A DNA stretch of 64,000 nucleotides, taken from Tomocerus qinae. Its lineage: Eukaryota; Arthropoda; Collembola; Entomobryomorpha; Tomoceridae. Below, in pieces: positions 60,811 to 64,000 of the stretch (its first letter is position 1; every line of letters starts with the position of its first letter). Location: contig CM034546.1 in assembly GCA_020055645.1 (NCBI GenBank), forward strand, positions 134,995,875 through 135,059,874, written 5' to 3'. The notes under the pieces were generated by a model that had not been told where the DNA came from, searched no databases, and saw only the letters and a list, made by a program, of their open reading frames with translations. Position numbers and translations under genes: made by a program.

Positions 60811-63800
60811 TTTTAAAATTTAGATGTCCCTAGCTACTGACAGAAACGGTCAGCAGATGGACACTCACCACAAAATTGAATGACAGATTAAAAACGAAAA
60901 CGGGCAGATTCCTTAACGTTATAGCGCATTATTATTATTAATATTATGTAAGTTAAATTAACTTACACTGCACGCATATATAAAAATATGCTACTTAATC
61001 GTATGACAGAGCAAAATAATTATTCATCATTACAATTAACAATAGTTTCCTTGTTCTTTTTATCGCACATGCAATAAAATTAATTGGACATGTACCTGTT
61101 ACATATTAAAGATATAAATTGTATTGAACAAGTGCCAGAATAAAGATTGTTCTATAGGTTATTGCCAATGAGCTGTCCATTGCTCCTTTCAAGTTGCAGC
61201 GAAACAGCAGTCAACAACTTTTAATTGCACGTTATAATATTATAAGTATTTATCATCATTTCTATCGGATACTGATTCTCTCGGTCGCGTATTTATTATT
61301 ATGTGAATGTACATATTATATTTATAGATTAAATTGACAGGATATTACGTTAACTTTAATTATTTGTTTTTTATTGTACATGGACCATGTTATAATTACT
61401 TCGAATGGCAAACATTATACTTTCATATACACGTGTGTAATAATAATACTGATAATTGTCAAAAAAGAAAAAAACAATCAATGATAAACAAAACACGAAG
61501 TTCAACAATTTGATTGACAGGACGGAATCTGTACATACGGACTTCAATCTGTATATGCAATATTCTGTACTCCAATTCAAACTACACATCTATATATTCA
61601 GACATTTTGTTAAGCAAACACATGTTATATATTATTATACTATAGTCATGATTAAATATTGGAGGAAATATACTTTCATATTCCAAATTATTCAAAAATA
61701 AATGTATTAGACATAGTTTTGACACGTATGTATGGAAGGTCATTCATACTTATCTTAAACAACCAGAGCAACCTACTCGAAACAGTTCTGGAAGTAAAAG
61801 CTGTAGTGAATGCCTCATTTCTTCCAAATTACAAATTGTACAACATCTAGTAATGGGAAAATAATCAATGAAATAGATTTTTTAAAGAAAGAAGTGAAAT
61901 GAATAGATTTCCATTAACCCATTGTGATACATGAATCAAGTAGATAGGCAGCCTAAAATTATTAAGTTTAGCAGGAAATAGACTCCAAAGATTGCTCTAT
62001 TTGCCAGAGAAGTAATTCCATCTAAGTAGTCGGCTCCGCGGACAGCCGAAGCAGGAATAATTAATCTACCAAACAACATCACGCAATCAAGTCAAATCAA
62101 TAGTCAAGTACAGTCAATATTGTATACTACAGAACATGAACATGAAAATAGAGTTATACAATGGACATAGCTATCATACACAGACTGAGTAAACCTTTGC
62201 TTTGATAAAACACATGTACATATACTAACAATTATTTGTCAACCTATAATAATTTTCTAATTAAATTAGCGTTGTAAATAAATAATACATACGTACATAA
62301 GCTGGTCATCCTTAGAACTTAGTCTTGCAGCATTAATAATTTCAGACGGAAAACTCTGAAAAAAGGGAACAGAATATCGTTTTGATTCAATACAACTAAA
62401 ATCTTTAAGGTTTACACTAGGGAACAAAAAAGAACCTTTTTGCCTATTTTATAAAACAGGTAGGAGTAAGTTTTTAAAAAAGCAGTCCGGTTTGATGTAG
62501 CAGCGTGCCCCATTTACTTCCTTTACATGTAAATAAGATAAAAAGGACTACTTTTTTGTAAAAAACCTTTTAAATTTTTATGTAAAAAAGGATTCCATTA
62601 TCATCATAGAACTAGACTGAAAACCACATAATAATAAACCCCTTATATAGATGGGACACCAAGCGGCATTTATTGGCTACACTAAAGATACACACTATAT
62701 ACGTTATAGTAATTATATCATTCGTAATTCCATCACAGGCCTCATAATGTACATATAATAATAATATTTATAAATAGATTGTAATTGTATATGCCCACCT
62801 GGGATGTCATTTCTCTTCCATTTTTGTTTACCAAATGTCATCTCATGTATACCTCGCAGGACTCTACTACGAATTGTAACGAAAATATTTGATATATAAC
62901 AATTGTTACTGATGAATAAATAATAAAGAACAGGTGCTAAAAGTAAATACGGAGGAAGTATTCAGTAATCAACGGAGTGACAACTCTATTGAAAATTGTC
63001 GAAATTAAGTTGTTACTGTAGCATGACTGAAAGTAAATAGCACCTTTTGTGATGTAGCTGCAGAAATAATTGGAATATGCATTTAGTACTATTTGATTTG
63101 TTCAGTTTGCTTAAACCTATAACCAAGGTTGACAATACAGTGCATTTGAGCTTCATGGGGTTTTGTGTCTCTAGTAATTTGCAAGCAATAAATATATCCG
63201 TACATATGAACAATGGTTAAAAATACTGTAAAAGACCACAAGTGACAAAGAAATGCATGCTATAACATCTGCGTTAAATTTATAAAAACTTGTAATTATA
63301 TAGTTAATAATTTAATTAAAATGGGGAAAACTAAATCGTTTTGTCATCTTATAAAATTTAGCCCTGTCAACTTGAACCCTGGTCATGCATACTATTCATG
63401 TGACTCCTCATGCTTATTTGCTAAGATAAAATGTGTTGGGTACATGGGACACAGTACATAGGCATTGTTGTCATTTTTATTGATTGAAATGACCTGTCAA
63501 AAGAAGAGATGGTGAAATAACTTGCTTCGTTTTCAAATACATTAATTGGTGTTTAATGCTAGCGCGGACAGTAATGCAAAAATTAGTACTTCACATTAAT
63601 CAAGCAACAAACGCAGTAAACGATTAAGCTCATTAACACCGAAATGGAAATGAATTTAGCTTCGATTTATAGTGCTATTCCGCTTTAACTAGATTTCTGT
63701 TACACAGATTGAGAGTCGTGTGAAGTGTTTAAAATGAATTATCTAGTTAAGCCTTCAGAATTCATATAATATTAAAATGGGATATATTTTATTTACAAAG

Positions 63801-64000
63801 TTTCCCACCCATTAATCAAAGCTCTCCAAACACATGATGCATACTATTATAGCATATCTAATATATTTTTGCCGTTTCATTCAGTGACTTGTCCATTTAA
63901 GTGTTTGATAATTACATTTCTATGTATCGTTATAATGCAATTATCCGTTATTCAAAATTCGAAATATATTTCTGTGCATGAACAATGTGAATTACAAATT
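60811..64000. other. Gene-free AT-rich end of the window
   Basis: This holds the promoter side of POP copy 4, then 3 kb with only short chance frames. One MITE relative lies near 62416-62600. No RNA gene was recognised. Confidence 0.5.
62416..62600 (-). mobile_element. CAGGG-ended MITE relative, diverged
   Basis: It starts CTAGGGAACAAAAAAG and shares AAAACAGGTAGGAGTAAG, AAAAAAGCAGTCC and CCCCATTTACTTCCTTTACA with the element at 18839-19064 in reverse orientation. The far end is degraded. Confidence 0.65.

Overview
This is a eukaryotic nuclear window, AT-rich, with many short (about 45-100 bp) GT-AG introns. Its gene content is arthropod-like, and a non-insect hexapod such as a springtail would fit, though I cannot prove the taxon. 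The clearest pointer is a full-length ionotropic receptor of the IR93a type, a protostome chemosensory/thermosensory co-receptor. I rebuilt spliced genes by matching reading phase across every splice junction.

Layout. (1) 0-8 kb: an MpaB/DUF2236-type oxygenase-like gene (-), an ankyrin-repeat protein with a C-terminal SOCS-box-like segment (+), a long protein with an N-terminal non-canonical ubiquitin-conjugating (UBC) fold (-), and a short pseudogene copy of the ankyrin gene. (2) 8-16 kb: gene-poor, with degenerate tetratricopeptide (TPR) fragments in inverted orientation and small inverted-repeat elements. (3) 16-26 kb: the 14-exon IR93a-like gene (+). A tiny three-exon gene for a secreted six-cysteine peptide lies antisense inside its second intron, and a paralogue lies just downstream. 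(4) 26-29 kb: a five-coding-exon SNM1/Artemis-like gene (-) whose metallo-beta-lactamase metal ligands are largely missing. (5) 30-61 kb: four tandem prolyl-oligopeptidase (POP) genes, all on the minus strand with the same 13-exon plan. Each has an N-terminal signal peptide and a hydrophobic C-terminal tail, so they look secreted or membrane-tethered rather than cytosolic. Copies 1, 3 and 4 are intact (780, 791 and 791 aa). Copy 2 is broken by a 2.49-kb insertion in exon 10 that carries a 64-bp minisatellite, and it holds further mobile elements in its introns. (6) 61-64 kb: no gene seen.

The 35-40 kb gap between POP copies 1 and 2 holds tandem repeats and a 101-bp fragment of 28S rRNA that ends two bases short of the classical R1 retrotransposon insertion point. 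Several mobile elements can be bounded exactly by target-site duplications, and some by comparison with an empty paralogous site.

How the genes relate: the POP array is one expanding family (copies 1 and 2 are closest, 3 and 4 are closest). The two small secreted-peptide genes are a second local duplication. The UBC-like and ankyrin-SOCS genes both point to ubiquitin biology, but a functional link between neighbours is only a guess.
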